NCBI RefSeq assembly: GCF_000761545.1
Contig: NZ_JPMY01000002.1
Coordinates: 279,462-343,461 of the forward strand
Direction: 5' to 3'
Source: Pseudomonas sp. ML96
GTDB taxonomy: Bacteria; Pseudomonadota; Gammaproteobacteria; Pseudomonadales; Pseudomonadaceae
Length of the DNA: 64,000 nucleotides
Under the pieces are notes generated by a model. It was not told where the DNA came from, did no database searches, and saw nothing but the letters and a program-made list of their open reading frames with translations. Positions 37,782 to 47,337 of this stretch are shown here, piece after piece; the stretch's first letter is position 1, and the number at the start of each line of letters is the position of its first letter. A program made the position numbers and the translations under genes.

Positions 37782-37866
37782 ACCACGGGCGTGGCCGCAT
37801 CAGCCAGGACGGCTACCGGTCAGCCCGCGCCCCGCTCCCCGGCCATCTCCCGTACACTGCGCGCCC

Positions 37867-38187
37867 ATGTCGAACCTCTCCTCCCATATCCCCCACGTCC
37901 AGGTGCCCGCAGAGTCGGCCATCAGCTGCTCCAACTGCGCCGCCTGCTGCTGCCAGCTGGAGGTGATGCTGATCACCGATACCGGCGTGCCGCAACGCTT
38001 CATCGAAACCGATAGCTGGGGCGGTGAAGTGATGAAGCGCCTCGACGATGGCTGGTGCGCCGCCCTCGACCGCGACAGCATGCTGTGCAGCATCTACGAG
38101 CAGCGCCCGCTGATCTGCCGGGAATTCGAGATGCGCTCGGCGGAGTGCCAGGACGAGCGCCGCGGCATGGGCGCGATCTACCGCTGA
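37867..38187 (+). CDS. YkgJ-family cysteine-cluster protein
   Basis: A 106-residue soluble protein with the CxxCxxCC-type N-terminal cluster (SCSNCAACC, about residues 20-28) and later cysteines in LCSIYEQRPLICREF, the pattern of YkgJ/FliB zinc- or iron-chelating proteins. Function unknown. An 85-base gap separates it from the barrel gene. The ATG at 37867 has no strong ribosome site. A terminator follows. Confidence 0.82.
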   Translation: MSNLSSHIPHVQVPAESAISCSNCAACCCQLEVMLITDTGVPQRFIETDSWGGEVMKRLDDGWCAALDRDSMLCSIYEQRPLICREFEMRSAECQDERRGMGAIYR

Positions 38188-38213
38188 GCACCAGCAGCCA
38201 AATCGCGGACAGC

Positions 38214-38243
38214 AAAAAGCCGGACACCAGGTCCGGCTTTTTT
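38214..38243. terminator. Bidirectional intrinsic terminator between the ykgJ-like gene and pagL
   Basis: AAAAAGCCGGAC / GTCCGGCTTTTT around a 5-base loop, with A- and T-tracts on both strands, between the convergent genes. Confidence 0.9.
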
Positions 38244-38256
38244 GTGCGCCAGCCTC

Positions 38257-38769
38257 TTAGAAGCTGGTGCGGTAATGCAGGGTGTAGGCCTCGACGCCGT
38301 CGTTGGGATCCTTGATCCCGGCGTTGGAGTAGTGCACCGCGCGGATGCCGATCTCCTGACCGGAGAAACGCACACCGGCGCCGATGCGGTCTTCGAACTG
38401 GAAGGACGAGCCCAGGTCGTTGTCTTCCAGATCGGTGTCGGCAAACAGGGCCACGCCGATGCCAGCCTCGATGTAGGGCTGCACGCTCTCGCCGGCGAAC
38501 TCGTAGACGAATACCGGGGAGAAGGAAACGCTGTGGTTGCTGGCAGTCTCGTCACCATCCCAGTAGGTGTAGCCGGCATCCCAGTAGCCGGTCAGGCGAC
38601 CGACGCTGCTCTGCCACCAGCTCTGGTCCCAATCCCATTGGGCGCCGAGGCGGTAGACCATGGTGGAGTCGCCGCTTTGGCCAACGGCGGCGGTGAAATC
38701 AACGGCTTGAGCGGAGAGGCTCGCCAGGCCGAGAGCAAGTACGGTCGCCTGAGCAATTATCTTCTTCAT
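38257..38769 (-). CDS. pagL: Lipid A 3-O-deacylase PagL
   Basis: A 170-residue outer-membrane esterase that removes the 3-O acyl chain from lipid A. The signal peptide ends at SAQA (residue 22). The C-terminal catalytic triad is intact: His146-x-Ser148 in AVHYSNAGIKDPNDGVEAYT and Glu160, with the same spacing as the His126/Ser128/Glu140 triad reported for P. aeruginosa PagL. It ends in Phe, as barrels do. AGGAAGG precedes the ATG, and a TATACT -10-like hexamer (minus strand, 38814-38819) lies about 45 bases upstream. Confidence 0.94.
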   Translation of the reverse strand: MKKIIAQATVLALGLASLSAQAVDFTAAVGQSGDSTMVYRLGAQWDWDQSWWQSSVGRLTGYWDAGYTYWDGDETASNHSVSFSPVFVYEFAGESVQPYIEAGIGVALFADTDLEDNDLGSSFQFEDRIGAGVRFSGQEIGIRAVHYSNAGIKDPNDGVEAYTLHYRTSF

Positions 38770-38872
38770 GTAACCTTCCTGTTACCGAGTGGGATGAACG
38801 CTTATCGCGTTGCAGTATAGAAAAAATTCTTATTAGAGAAACATGTAACCGCAATGAAATAGCCGCTGCGGT

Positions 38873-39664
38873 TCAAACAAAGAGCGGCTGCACTCGGGCG
38901 AGTTCAGACAATAATTTCGGCAGCACCCGCTCCATCGCCTGCGGGTCGCCGCTGGACCAGTAGCGAGTGTCCTGCGCCGGCCCGGCGGCGCGCAGGCCGT
39001 GCTGGTCGAGCAGCGCTTGCAGCTGCTTCGCCACCGCCGCGCCGGTATCCACCAGGCGCACCGTTTCCGGCACCAGCTCGCGCAGCAGCGGCTTGATGAA
39101 CGGGTAGTGGGTGCAGCCGAGGATCAGCGTGTCACAGCCCTCCTCCAGCAGCGGCGTCACCCAGCCGCGCAGCAGCTCGCGAGTATGCGGGCTGTCCAGC
39201 TCGCCGGCCTCGACCTGCTCAACCAACCCCGGGCAGGGCTGGGTCACCACGCGAATGTCGTTGGCAAAACGGTCCAGCAGGGCGGCGAACTTGGCACTTT
39301 TCAGCGTGCCGGTGGTGGCCAGCACACCGACCACACCACTGCGGGTGGCGGCCGCAGCCGGTTTCACCGCCGGCTCCATGCCGACGATGGGCAGCTCCGG
39401 GTAGCGTGCGCGCAGGTCGGCGACGGCCGCCGCGGTCGCCGTGTTGCAGGCCAGCACCAGCGCCTTGGCGCCCTGCTCGCGAAGGAACTCGGCGATGCGC
39501 CGGCTGCGCTCGCAGATGAACTCGGCGCTCTTCTCGCCGTACGGAACGTAGCCACTATCGGCGACATAGAGCAGCGACTCCTCGGGCAGGCGCGCGCGAA
39601 TCTCGCGCAGCACCGAGAGGCCGCCGACGCCGGAGTCGAATACGCCGATCGGCGCCTGGCTCAA
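38873..39664 (-). CDS. murI: Glutamate racemase
   Basis: A 263-residue cofactor-free racemase making D-glutamate for peptidoglycan. Both catalytic cysteines are present, in ACNTATA (about residue 72) and GCTHYP (about 184), and the N-terminus [14 protein letters not shown] is the substrate-binding loop. The start is a TTG overlapping the moeB stop (TTGA) with GGAGGG upstream. It is the last gene of hemA-prfA-prmC-moeB-murI. An inverted repeat (AACCGCA/TGCGGTT, 38851-38873 region) followed on the minus strand by a T-rich stretch may end the transcript. Confidence 0.96.
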   Translation of the reverse strand: MSQAPIGVFDSGVGGLSVLREIRARLPEESLLYVADSGYVPYGEKSAEFICERSRRIAEFLREQGAKALVLACNTATAAAVADLRARYPELPIVGMEPAVKPAAAATRSGVVGVLATTGTLKSAKFAALLDRFANDIRVVTQPCPGLVEQVEAGELDSPHTRELLRGWVTPLLEEGCDTLILGCTHYPFIKPLLRELVPETVRLVDTGAAVAKQLQALLDQHGLRAAGPAQDTRYWSSGDPQAMERVLPKLLSELARVQPLFV

Positions 39665-40422
39665 GGCCGCCCTCCACAGACGCTGCAGCCCGGATCGCGC
39701 TTGACCCGCAGCTCACGGAAACGCGAGCCGAGCGCATCGACCAGCAGCAGGCGACCCACCAGCGGCTCGCCGAAACCGGCCAGCAGCTTGAGCGCCTCCA
39801 GCGCCTGCAGGCTGCCGACCAGGCCCACCAGCGGGCCGACCACGCCGGCCTCGCTGCAGGTCAGCTCAGCCTCGCTGCCGTGGCCATACAGGCAGTGATA
39901 ACAGGGGCTAGCCGCGTTGCGCGGGTCGAACACCGCGAGCTGGCCCTCCAAACGAATCGCCGCGCCGGACACCAGCGGCTTGCCGGCGGCCACGCAGGCG
40001 GCGTTGACCGCCTCGCGGGTGGTGAAGTTGTCGCTGCAATCGAGCACCAGGTCTACGGCGGCCACGGCGGCGGCCAGAGAATCCTCGTCCAGCGCCGTGC
40101 GGTGTGGCACCAGGGCGATCTGCGCATTGATCGCGGACAGCCGCGTCATGGCCGAGTCGACCTTGGTCACGCCGACCTGGGTGGCGTCATGCATGATCTG
40201 CCGCTGCAGATTGGTCAGGTCGACCGTATCGAAGTCGGCCAGGTGCAGTTCGCCGACGCCGGCGGCGGCCAGGTACAGGGCCACCGGCGAGCCGAGGCCA
40301 CCGAGACCGATGATCAACACGCGGCTCTGCTTGAGCTGCAATTGCCCGGCGACATCGATCTGCGGCAGCAGGATCTGCCGGCTGTAGCGCAGGAGTTCGT
40401 CGTCGCTCAGTTCAACCGTCAT
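39661..40422 (-). CDS. moeB: Molybdopterin-synthase adenylyltransferase MoeB (ThiF/HesA family)
   Basis: A 253-residue E1-like enzyme that adenylates the C-terminal glycine of MoaD (or a similar sulfur-carrier protein). The nucleotide loop [20 protein letters not shown] starts at about residue 35, the AMP-binding arginines are in [11 protein letters not shown], and zinc cysteines occur as CYHC and CSVCGG. It overlaps prmC upstream (ATGA) and murI downstream. It is sometimes annotated HesA or ThiF; the MoeB label follows the Pseudomonas synteny. Confidence 0.92.
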   Translation of the reverse strand: MTVELSDDELLRYSRQILLPQIDVAGQLQLKQSRVLIIGLGGLGSPVALYLAAAGVGELHLADFDTVDLTNLQRQIMHDATQVGVTKVDSAMTRLSAINAQIALVPHRTALDEDSLAAAVAAVDLVLDCSDNFTTREAVNAACVAAGKPLVSGAAIRLEGQLAVFDPRNAASPCYHCLYGHGSEAELTCSEAGVVGPLVGLVGSLQALEALKLLAGFGEPLVGRLLLVDALGSRFRELRVKRDPGCSVCGGRP

Positions 40423-41249
40423 GCTGTCAACTGTCCCAAGGAAATACGCTCATGGCCGCCCAGGTCGCGGCGGCTCTCCACGGCGGCGAAGCCAGTGGCG
40501 CTAAGCAGCGCACGCACGGCCTCGGCCTGATCATAACCATGTTCCAGCAGCAGCCAGCCGCCGGCGTCGAGATGCTGCGGCGCCTGCACGACGATCTGGC
40601 GAATGTCGTCCAGGCCATCGGCGCCAGCCACCAGCGCGCTCATCGGCTCGAAGCGCACATCACCCTCGCCCAGGTGGCGGTCATCGGCGGCGATATAAGG
40701 CGGGTTGCTGAGGATCAGGCCGAAGCGCTCGCCGGCCAGGGCGTCGAACCAGCTGCTCTGGCGAAACTCGGCATTGTTCAATTTGAGACGCTGGCGATTG
40801 CGTTCTGCCAGCTCAACCGCCTCAGTGATGCGATCCACCCCAGTCACTTTCCAGCCACCGCGCTCGCTGGCCAGGGCCAGGGCGATGGCGCCGGTGCCGG
40901 TGCCCAGGTCGAGCACCCGCTGCGGTGTGGCCGGTGCCAGTTGCAGAGCGACCTCCACCAGCAGCTCGGTATCGGGGCGGGGAATCAGAGTGTGCGGCGC
41001 GACCTCCAGGTCCAGGCTCCAGAAGCCCTGGTGGCCGAGAATATAGGCCACCGGCTCGCCGCTACGGCGGCGTTCGAGCAAGGCGGCGAAGGCGGCCAGC
41101 TGCTCGGCACTCGGCTCGCGCTCGGGCCAGGTGCGCAGGTAGCTGCGCGGCTTGCCCAGCGCGGCAGCCAGCAGCAGCTCGGCATCCAGGCGCGCCGTCG
41201 GCGAATCCGGCAGCGTGGCCTGGTCCAGCAGCTCGGCGAGGCTCGGCAT
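40419..41249 (-). CDS. prmC: Release factor glutamine methyltransferase
   Basis: A 276-residue SAM-dependent enzyme that methylates the glutamine of the GGQ motif in release factors 1 and 2. The SAM loop VLDLGTGTGAIALALASE (about residue 113) and the substrate motif NPPY in ILSNPPYIAADD (about 182) are intact. It lies 3 bases after prfA, the gene for its substrate, a conserved arrangement. Confidence 0.97.
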   Translation of the reverse strand: MPSLAELLDQATLPDSPTARLDAELLLAAALGKPRSYLRTWPEREPSAEQLAAFAALLERRRSGEPVAYILGHQGFWSLDLEVAPHTLIPRPDTELLVEVALQLAPATPQRVLDLGTGTGAIALALASERGGWKVTGVDRITEAVELAERNRQRLKLNNAEFRQSSWFDALAGERFGLILSNPPYIAADDRHLGEGDVRFEPMSALVAGADGLDDIRQIVVQAPQHLDAGGWLLLEHGYDQAEAVRALLSATGFAAVESRRDLGGHERISLGQLTA

Positions 41250-41252
41250 GGG

Positions 41253-42335
41253 TCAGTCGCCCAGGGCGGCCAGCTGGTCGGCCTGGTATTCCTGCAGCAG
41301 CGGCTCGATCACCTGCTCCACCGCGCCGCCGATCACTTCGGTCAGCGAATACAGGGTCAGGTTGATGCGGTGGTCGGTCACCCGACCCTGCGGGAAGTTG
41401 TAGGTGCGGATGCGCTCGGAACGGTCGCCGGAGCCCACCAGCAGCTTGCGTGTGTCGGAGATTTCCTTGTGCGCGGCGGCGTCCTGCTGGTCCTGCAGCT
41501 TGGCCGCCAGCCAGGCCATGGCCTTGGCGCGGTTCTTGTGCTGCGAGCGCTCTTCCTGACACTCGACCACCATGCCGGTGGGAATGTGGGTGATGCGGAT
41601 GGCCGAGTCGGTCTTGTTCACGTGCTGGCCGCCGGCGCCCGAGGCGCGGTAGGTATCCACGCGCAGGTCGGCCGGGTTGATCTCGATGGCCTGCTGTTCA
41701 TCCGGCTCCGGCAGTACGGCGACGGTGCAGGCGGAGGTGTGGATGCGCCCCTGCGACTCGGTCTCCGGCACGCGCTGCACGCGGTGGGCGCCGGACTCGA
41801 ACTTGAGCTTGGCGTAGACGTTGTCGCCTTCCACGCGGCTGATGACTTCTTTATAGCCACCGTGCTCGCCGATGTTCTCGGAGAGGATCTCGACTCGCCA
41901 GCCCTGGCGTTCGGCGTAGCGCGAGTACATGCGGAACAGGTCGCCGGAGAAGATCGCCGCCTCGTCGCCGCCGGTACCGGCACGGATTTCCAGGAACACG
42001 TTGCGCCCGTCGTTGGGGTCCTTGGGCAGCAGCATGCGCTGCAGGCGATCTTCCAGCTCGACCAGCGCTTCCTTGGCCTGGGCTACTTCTTCCTCGGCCA
42101 TCTCGCGCATCTCAGGATCGCCGTCCTTGAGCAACGCCTGGGCGCCCTCGAGGTCATCCTGGGTCTTGCGGAACTCGCGGTAGGCACCAATCACCGGCTC
42201 GACCTCGGCGTATTCCTTGGAATAGGCGCGGAAGCGCGTCTGGTCGCTGATCACCTCGGCATCGCCGAGCAGCGCGGTGAGCTCCTCGAAACGGTCGTGG
42301 AGGATGTCGAGTTTCTTCAGCAGGGAGGCTTTCAT
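41253..42335 (-). CDS. prfA: Peptide chain release factor 1
   Basis: A 360-residue class I release factor reading UAA and UAG. The catalytic GGQ is in [18 protein letters not shown] (about residue 233), and the basic stretch [14 protein letters not shown] follows. Length is standard. The start ATG overlaps the hemA stop (ATGA), and prmC follows after 3 bases, so hemA-prfA-prmC-moeB-murI behave as one coupled operon. Confidence 0.98.
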   Translation of the reverse strand: MKASLLKKLDILHDRFEELTALLGDAEVISDQTRFRAYSKEYAEVEPVIGAYREFRKTQDDLEGAQALLKDGDPEMREMAEEEVAQAKEALVELEDRLQRMLLPKDPNDGRNVFLEIRAGTGGDEAAIFSGDLFRMYSRYAERQGWRVEILSENIGEHGGYKEVISRVEGDNVYAKLKFESGAHRVQRVPETESQGRIHTSACTVAVLPEPDEQQAIEINPADLRVDTYRASGAGGQHVNKTDSAIRITHIPTGMVVECQEERSQHKNRAKAMAWLAAKLQDQQDAAAHKEISDTRKLLVGSGDRSERIRTYNFPQGRVTDHRINLTLYSLTEVIGGAVEQVIEPLLQEYQADQLAALGD

Positions 42336-43600
42336 GTCTTGCTCGGGCCCTCGTCGAGGGCAAACAGTTCCTGAGCCACGGCCAGCGCTTCGTAGCGACC
42401 GTCGGCGGAGATTTTCTTCAGCTGCACGCTGGGCGCGTGCAACAGCTTATTGGTCAGGCCGCGGGCCAGCTGGGCCAGCACGTCCTCGGCGCTGCTGCCG
42501 TTGGCGAGCATGCGCTGAGCCTTGGCCAGTTCCTCGTCACGCAGGCGCTCGGCCTGCTGGCGATAGGCACGCAGCACGTCCACCGCGGCCAGCTCGCGCA
42601 GGCGCTGCATGAACTCATCGGCGCCACTGGAGACCAGCTCCTCGGCAGCCTGGGCCGCGCCCTGGCGGCTCTTGAGGTTTTCCTCGATGACCTCGTGCAG
42701 GTCGTCGACGGTATAGAGATAGACGTCATCCAGCTCGCCCACTTCCGGCTCGATGTCGCGCGGCACGGCGATATCGACCATGAACATGGGCTTGTGCTTG
42801 CGCTGCTTGAGCGCACGCTCCACCGCCCCCTTGCCGAGGATCGGCAACTGGCTGGCAGTGGAACTGATGACGATATCGCTGTGCGCCAGCTCCTGAGGAA
42901 TATCGGCCAGCAAGACGGCGTGTGCACCGAACTGCTCGGCCAACTGGCTGGCACGTTCCAGGGTACGGTTGGCGACCACAATGCGCTTCACACCTTGGTC
43001 ATGCAGGTGGCGGGCGACCAGGCTAATGGTCTCGCCAGCGCCGATCAGCAGCGCCTGGCTACGGTGCAGGTCGGCGAAGATCTGCTTGGCCAGGCTGACG
43101 GCGGCGAAAGCCACCGATACCGGGTTCTCGCCGATGGCGGTGTCGGTACGCACGGTCTTGGCGGTGCTGAAGGTGGCCTGGAACAGGCGACCGAGCAGCG
43201 GGCCGACGGTGCCGGCCTCGCGCGCCACGGCGTAGGCCGACTTCATCTGGCCGAGAATCTGCGGCTCACCGAGGATCATCGAGTCCAGCCCGGAGGCGAC
43301 GCGCATCATGTGGCGTACCGCGTCGTTGTCCTGGTGCACGTAGGCGCAGGCACGCAGGTCATCGAGACTCAGGCGGTGGTAATCGGCCAGCCAGCGCAGC
43401 ACTTCGTCGGCGGACAGCTGGTCCTGTTCCAGGTACAGCTCGCTACGATTGCAGGTGGAGAGGATCGCCGCCTCGCGGCTCGGCGTGACACGACACAGCT
43501 GCTGCAAGGCCTCGACCAACTGCTCGGGGGTGAAAGCCACGCGTTCGCGGACGTCCACCGAGGCGGTCTTGTGGTTGATGCCGAGGGCGAGAAAGGCCAT
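42332..43600 (-). CDS. hemA: Glutamyl-tRNA reductase
   Basis: A 422-residue NADPH-dependent enzyme that makes glutamate-1-semialdehyde, the first committed step of C5 haem synthesis. The nucleophilic cysteine is in [13 protein letters not shown] (about residue 50), the NADPH-domain loop is [15 protein letters not shown] (about 190), and the C-terminal dimerisation helices are present. It diverges from the lipoprotein gene at 43794 across 193 bases that must hold both promoters; I see no clear consensus hexamers there. Confidence 0.97.
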   Translation of the reverse strand: MAFLALGINHKTASVDVRERVAFTPEQLVEALQQLCRVTPSREAAILSTCNRSELYLEQDQLSADEVLRWLADYHRLSLDDLRACAYVHQDNDAVRHMMRVASGLDSMILGEPQILGQMKSAYAVAREAGTVGPLLGRLFQATFSTAKTVRTDTAIGENPVSVAFAAVSLAKQIFADLHRSQALLIGAGETISLVARHLHDQGVKRIVVANRTLERASQLAEQFGAHAVLLADIPQELAHSDIVISSTASQLPILGKGAVERALKQRKHKPMFMVDIAVPRDIEPEVGELDDVYLYTVDDLHEVIEENLKSRQGAAQAAEELVSSGADEFMQRLRELAAVDVLRAYRQQAERLRDEELAKAQRMLANGSSAEDVLAQLARGLTNKLLHAPSVQLKKISADGRYEALAVAQELFALDEGPSKT

Positions 43601-43793
43601 GCAGGGTCGCTAGGGGAATTCGAGATAGCGGGCGATTGTCCTACGTCACCCGAGGGAGAACAACTGTTGCGACAAATTGACCCGATAGACAAACACCGGC
43701 CGCAAGCCGCCCCGCAAAAGCCCGGCAGCGCGGTGGGCTTGCGCCCGCCGCTTGTGTCATGATGCAGCCACGCCACGGACCGCAGCTTTACTT

Positions 43794-45521
43794 ATGAATA
43801 AATCCCTCGCGTTGCTGACCGCCTCCCTCCTGCTCGCCGGCTGCCAGAGCCTGGCACCCACGCCGGACGGCACCCCGCCGGTGGAGGATGCTGCGGCCAG
43901 CAAGGCTCCAGTCGAACCCAAGCAGTACGCCTCGTTCAGCGAGGAGACCCTGTATTCGCTGCTCGCCGCCGAACTGGCCGGCCAGCGCAATCGCTTCGAC
44001 ATCGCCCTCGGCAACTACGTGCAGCAGGCCAACGCGACCCAGGACCCGGCCGTGGCCGAGCGCGCCTTCCGCATCGCCGAGTACCTGGGCGCCGAACAGG
44101 CTGCCCTGGATACCGCGCTGATCTGGTCGAAGAACGCCCCGGACAGTGTCGACGCCCAGCGCGCCGCCGCCGTGCAGCTGGCCCGCGCCGGCCGCTACGA
44201 CGAATCCATGGAATATATGGAGAAGGTCCTGCAGGGCCAGGGCGATACCCACTTCGACTTCCTTGCCCTGTCTGCCGCCGAGACCGATCCCGACACCCGC
44301 TCCGGCCTGCTGCAGAGCTTCGATCGCCTGCTGCAGAAATACCCGGAGAACGGCCAGCTGCTGTTCGGCAAGGCCCTGCTGCTGCATCAGGACGGCCGCG
44401 CCGAAGAGGCTCTGGAGCTGCTCGAAGCGCACGACGCCAGCCAGGAAGAGATTCCGCCGCTGCTGTTGCGCGCCCGCCTGCTGCAAGGCCTGAACCGTGG
44501 CAAAGAAGCCTTGCCGTTGCTGGAAAAAGGCATCGAGAAGCACCCAGAAGACAAGCGCCTGCGCCTGGCCTATGCGCGCCAGTTGGTCGAGCTCAAGCGC
44601 CTGGACGAAGCCAAGAGCGAGTTCGCCGGCCTGGTCCAGCGCTTCCCCGAGGACGATGATCTGCGCTACTCGCTGGCCCTGGTGTGCCTGGAAGCCCAGG
44701 CCTGGGACGAGGCCTCCGTCTACCTGGAAGAACTGGTGGCGCGCAACGCCCACGCCGATGCCGCCCACTTCAACCTGGGGCGCATCTACGAGCAGCGCGG
44801 CGACCAGGAAAGCGCGCTGATCGAATACGCCCTGGTCGGCCCAGGCGACGACTTCCTGCCCGCGCAGGTGCGCCAGACCGAGATCCTCTTCGAGCAGGAC
44901 CGCGCCGCCGAAGCCGGCAGCCGCCTGGCCCGCAGCCGCGAGAGCCAGCCGGACTATGCGATCCAGCTGTATCTGATCGAGTCCGAGGCCCTGGCTAACC
45001 GCCAGCGCCACGACGAAGCCTGGCAGGTCATCAGCAAGGCGCTCGAACAGTTCCCGGGCGACACCAACCTGCTCTACACCCGCGCCATGCTCGCCGAGAA
45101 ACGCGACGACCTGCCCGGCCTGGAAAAGGACCTGCGCACCATCATCGAACGCGAGCCGGACAACGCCACCGCGCTGAACGCCCTCGGCTACACCCTGGCC
45201 GACCGCACCACGCGCTATGACGAGGCCAAGGCGCTGATCGAGCGCGCCTACCAGCTCAACCCGGACGACGCCGCCACCCTCGACAGCCTGGGCTGGGTCA
45301 ACTACCGCCTGGGCAACCTGGAGGATGCAGAGCGCTATCTGCGCGCGGCCCTGGCCAAGTATCCCGACCACGAGGTCGCCGCCCACCTGGGCGAAGTGCT
45401 GTGGGCCCAAGGCAAGCAGCGCGAAGCGCGCAAGGTCTGGGCCGGCGCGCTCGAAGCCGCCCCCGACAGCCCCATCCTGCGCTCCACCCTGCAGCGCCTG
45501 ACCGGTTCCGAGAAGCTCTGA
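43794..45521 (+). CDS. Tetratricopeptide-repeat lipoprotein
   Basis: 575 residues with a lipobox (LLLAGCQSL, Cys about 17) and at least eight tetratricopeptide-type helical repeats through to the C-terminus (e.g. NATALNALGYTLADRTTRYD and DAATLDSLGWVNYRLGNLED near the end). It corresponds to PA4667 of P. aeruginosa by position. Such proteins act as envelope scaffolds; the partner is not known. The next gene, lolB, starts 3 bases after the stop, so a link to lipoprotein or outer-membrane assembly is reasonable. Confidence 0.88.
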   Translation: MNKSLALLTASLLLAGCQSLAPTPDGTPPVEDAAASKAPVEPKQYASFSEETLYSLLAAELAGQRNRFDIALGNYVQQANATQDPAVAERAFRIAEYLGAEQAALDTALIWSKNAPDSVDAQRAAAVQLARAGRYDESMEYMEKVLQGQGDTHFDFLALSAAETDPDTRSGLLQSFDRLLQKYPENGQLLFGKALLLHQDGRAEEALELLEAHDASQEEIPPLLLRARLLQGLNRGKEALPLLEKGIEKHPEDKRLRLAYARQLVELKRLDEAKSEFAGLVQRFPEDDDLRYSLALVCLEAQAWDEASVYLEELVARNAHADAAHFNLGRIYEQRGDQESALIEYALVGPGDDFLPAQVRQTEILFEQDRAAEAGSRLARSRESQPDYAIQLYLIESEALANRQRHDEAWQVISKALEQFPGDTNLLYTRAMLAEKRDDLPGLEKDLRTIIEREPDNATALNALGYTLADRTTRYDEAKALIERAYQLNPDDAATLDSLGWVNYRLGNLEDAERYLRAALAKYPDHEVAAHLGEVLWAQGKQREARKVWAGALEAAPDSPILRSTLQRLTGSEKL

Positions 45522-45524
45522 CCC

Positions 45525-46139
45525 ATGTTTCGCCACGCTATCGTTTTCAGCCTTGTCGCCCTTCTCGCCGGCTGCGCCGGCCTCAGCAGCCGTGAAGCCG
45601 TCGAAGGCCAGGGCGATGCGCAGCAATGGCAGGCGCACAAGGCCAAGGTCAGCGCCCTGGACGGCTGGCAGATCAGCGGCAAGGTCGGCATCCGCGCGCC
45701 CAAGGACTCCGGCAGCGGCACCCTGTTCTGGCTGCAGCGCCAGGGCTACTACGACATCCGCCTGTCCGGCCCGCTCGGCCGTGGCGCCGCGCGCCTGACC
45801 GGGCGCGAGGGCGACGTGCTGCTGGAAGTGGCCAACCAGGGCCGCTACCAGGCCGAGTCGCCCGAGGCCCTGCTCGAAGAGCAACTGGGCTGGCGCCTGC
45901 CGGTCTCGCACCTGTTCTGGTGGGTACGCGGCCTTCCCGCTCCCGACAGCAAGAGCCGCGTCACCCTGGATAGCGACAGCCACCTGGCGCGCCTGGAGCA
46001 GGACGGCTGGCAGCTGCAGTACCTGAGTTATGTCGAGCAGAACGGCTACCGCCTGCCCGAGCGCATCAAGCTGCACGGCACCGACCTCGACATCACCCTG
46101 GTGATCAAGGACTGGCAGCCACGCCAGCTCGGCCAGTAA
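45525..46139 (+). CDS. lolB: Outer-membrane lipoprotein insertion factor LolB
   Basis: A 204-residue lipoprotein (lipobox LLAGCAG) that receives lipoproteins from LolA and inserts them into the outer membrane. [40 protein letters not shown] and [13 protein letters not shown] are typical LolB strands. It sits between the TPR lipoprotein gene and ispE, as in many gammaproteobacteria. Confidence 0.95.
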   Translation: MFRHAIVFSLVALLAGCAGLSSREAVEGQGDAQQWQAHKAKVSALDGWQISGKVGIRAPKDSGSGTLFWLQRQGYYDIRLSGPLGRGAARLTGREGDVLLEVANQGRYQAESPEALLEEQLGWRLPVSHLFWWVRGLPAPDSKSRVTLDSDSHLARLEQDGWQLQYLSYVEQNGYRLPERIKLHGTDLDITLVIKDWQPRQLGQ

Positions 46140-46189
46140 TCCCACTTCCTCGAGGCGGCGCTGCAGGCGTCGCCGGCAAGACGCTCGCC

Positions 46190-47065
46190 ATGACCGCCAC
46201 CTCGATTCCCGCCAGCGCCGAACTGGTGCTGCCCGCCCCGGCCAAGCTCAACCTGATGCTGCATATCCTCGGCCGCCGTGCCGACGGCTATCACCAGTTG
46301 CAGACCCTGTTCCAGTTCCTCGACCACGGCGACGAGCTGGGCTTCGCCCTACGCCAGGACGGCGAGATTCGCCTGCACACCGAGGTAGCCGGCGTCCCCC
46401 ACGACAGCAATCTGATCGTGCGTGCCGCGCGCCGCCTGCAGCAGGAGTCGGGCACCAGCCTCGGTGCCGATATCTGGCTGGACAAGCGCCTGCCCATGGG
46501 CGGCGGCATCGGCGGCGGCAGCTCGGATGCGGCGACTACCCTGGTCGGTTTGGATCACCTCTGGCAAACCAATCTGGGTGAAGAACGCCTGGCCGCACTA
46601 GGCCTGGCGCTGGGCGCCGATGTACCGGTGTTCGTCCGTGGTCGCGCCGCCTTCGCCGAGGGCGTGGGCGAGCAACTGCAGCCGGTGGAGCTTGCCGAGC
46701 CCTGGTTTCTGGTGGTGATCCCGCAAGTCAGCATCAGCACCGCAGAAGTTTTTGCCGACCCCGAGTTGACACGTGATACCCCCGCCATTACAGTTCGCAG
46801 CCTTCCCGAGGGGGGCGGTCGTAATGACTGCCAACCGGTTGTCGAGAAGCGCTACCCCGAAGTGCGTAACGCTCTGATAACGCTCAACAAATTTGTTGCA
46901 GCAAAGATGACCGGAACCGGAGCTTGTGTGTTTGGGAGCTTCCCAAACCAGGCCGATGCTGATAAAGTCTCGCGCCAACTTCCGGCCACCCTGCCGAGCT
47001 TCATCGCTCGCGGCTGCAACAGGTCTCCTTTGCACCGCAAGCTAGAAACGGCAACTCGGAAGTGA
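46190..47065 (+). CDS. ispE: 4-diphosphocytidyl-2-C-methyl-D-erythritol kinase
   Basis: A 291-residue GHMP kinase of the MEP isoprenoid pathway. The catalytic and substrate loops are [20 protein letters not shown] near the start, [20 protein letters not shown] (the ATP loop, about residue 103) and [10 protein letters not shown] (about 240). The 3' third (from about 46760) uses many AT-rich codons and contains two perfect palindromes (46885-46898 and 46931-46947), unlike the rest of the gene; this may reflect embedded regulatory DNA for the tRNA-Gln/prs genes that follow 16 bases downstream. Confidence 0.96.
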   Translation: MTATSIPASAELVLPAPAKLNLMLHILGRRADGYHQLQTLFQFLDHGDELGFALRQDGEIRLHTEVAGVPHDSNLIVRAARRLQQESGTSLGADIWLDKRLPMGGGIGGGSSDAATTLVGLDHLWQTNLGEERLAALGLALGADVPVFVRGRAAFAEGVGEQLQPVELAEPWFLVVIPQVSISTAEVFADPELTRDTPAITVRSLPEGGGRNDCQPVVEKRYPEVRNALITLNKFVAAKMTGTGACVFGSFPNQADADKVSRQLPATLPSFIARGCNRSPLHRKLETATRK

Positions 47066-47081
47066 ATGCGGGACCAGATAC

Positions 47082-47156
47082 AGGGGCGTCGCCAAGCGGT
47101 AAGGCAGCAGGTTTTGATCCTGCCATGCGTTGGTTCGAATCCAGCCGCCCCTGCCA
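47082..47156 (+). tRNA. tRNA-Gln (anticodon TTG), copy 1
   Basis: A 75-base cloverleaf: acceptor AGGGGCG/CGCCCCT, anticodon stem GCAGG/CCTGC with loop TTTTGAT (anticodon TTG), T-arm GGTTCGAATCC, and encoded GCCA end. It starts 16 bases after the ispE stop. Confidence 0.98.
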
Positions 47157-47183
47157 TAATCTCCCAGCATTCGACTAATACTT

Positions 47184-47258
47184 AGGGGCGTCGCCAAGCG
47201 GTAAGGCAGCAGGTTTTGATCCTGCCATGCGTTGGTTCGAATCCAGCCGCCCCTGCCA
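47184..47258 (+). tRNA. tRNA-Gln (anticodon TTG), copy 2
   Basis: Identical in all 75 bases to the copy at 47082, 102 bases downstream, with a 27-base spacer. P. aeruginosa has the same tandem pair before prs (from memory). Confidence 0.98.
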
Positions 47259-47268
47259 TACACTCGAG

Positions 47269-47305
47269 AGCTGTTCAGGAAGCCCGCTTTCTGAACAGCT
47301 TTTTG
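47269..47305 (+). terminator. Intrinsic terminator after the tRNA-Gln pair
   Basis: AGCTGTTCAG / CTGAACAGCT, a perfect 10-bp stem with a 12-base loop, followed by TTTTG. It lies between the second tRNA and the prs start. Confidence 0.85.
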
Positions 47306-47337
47306 TTCATCGGAACCACACCAGGCAGGTACTGCGC

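Noticed and set aside
47082..47258. Tandem tRNA-Gln genes as an integration (att) site for a mobile island
   Set aside because: No integrase, no island genes and no direct-repeat remnants beyond the two complete tRNAs; the arrangement is ancestral in Pseudomonas.
47042..47263. A minus-strand reading frame with a repeated [20 protein letters not shown] peptide
   Set aside because: It is the reverse reading of the two identical tRNA-Gln genes; this is a well-known false protein, not a repeat protein.
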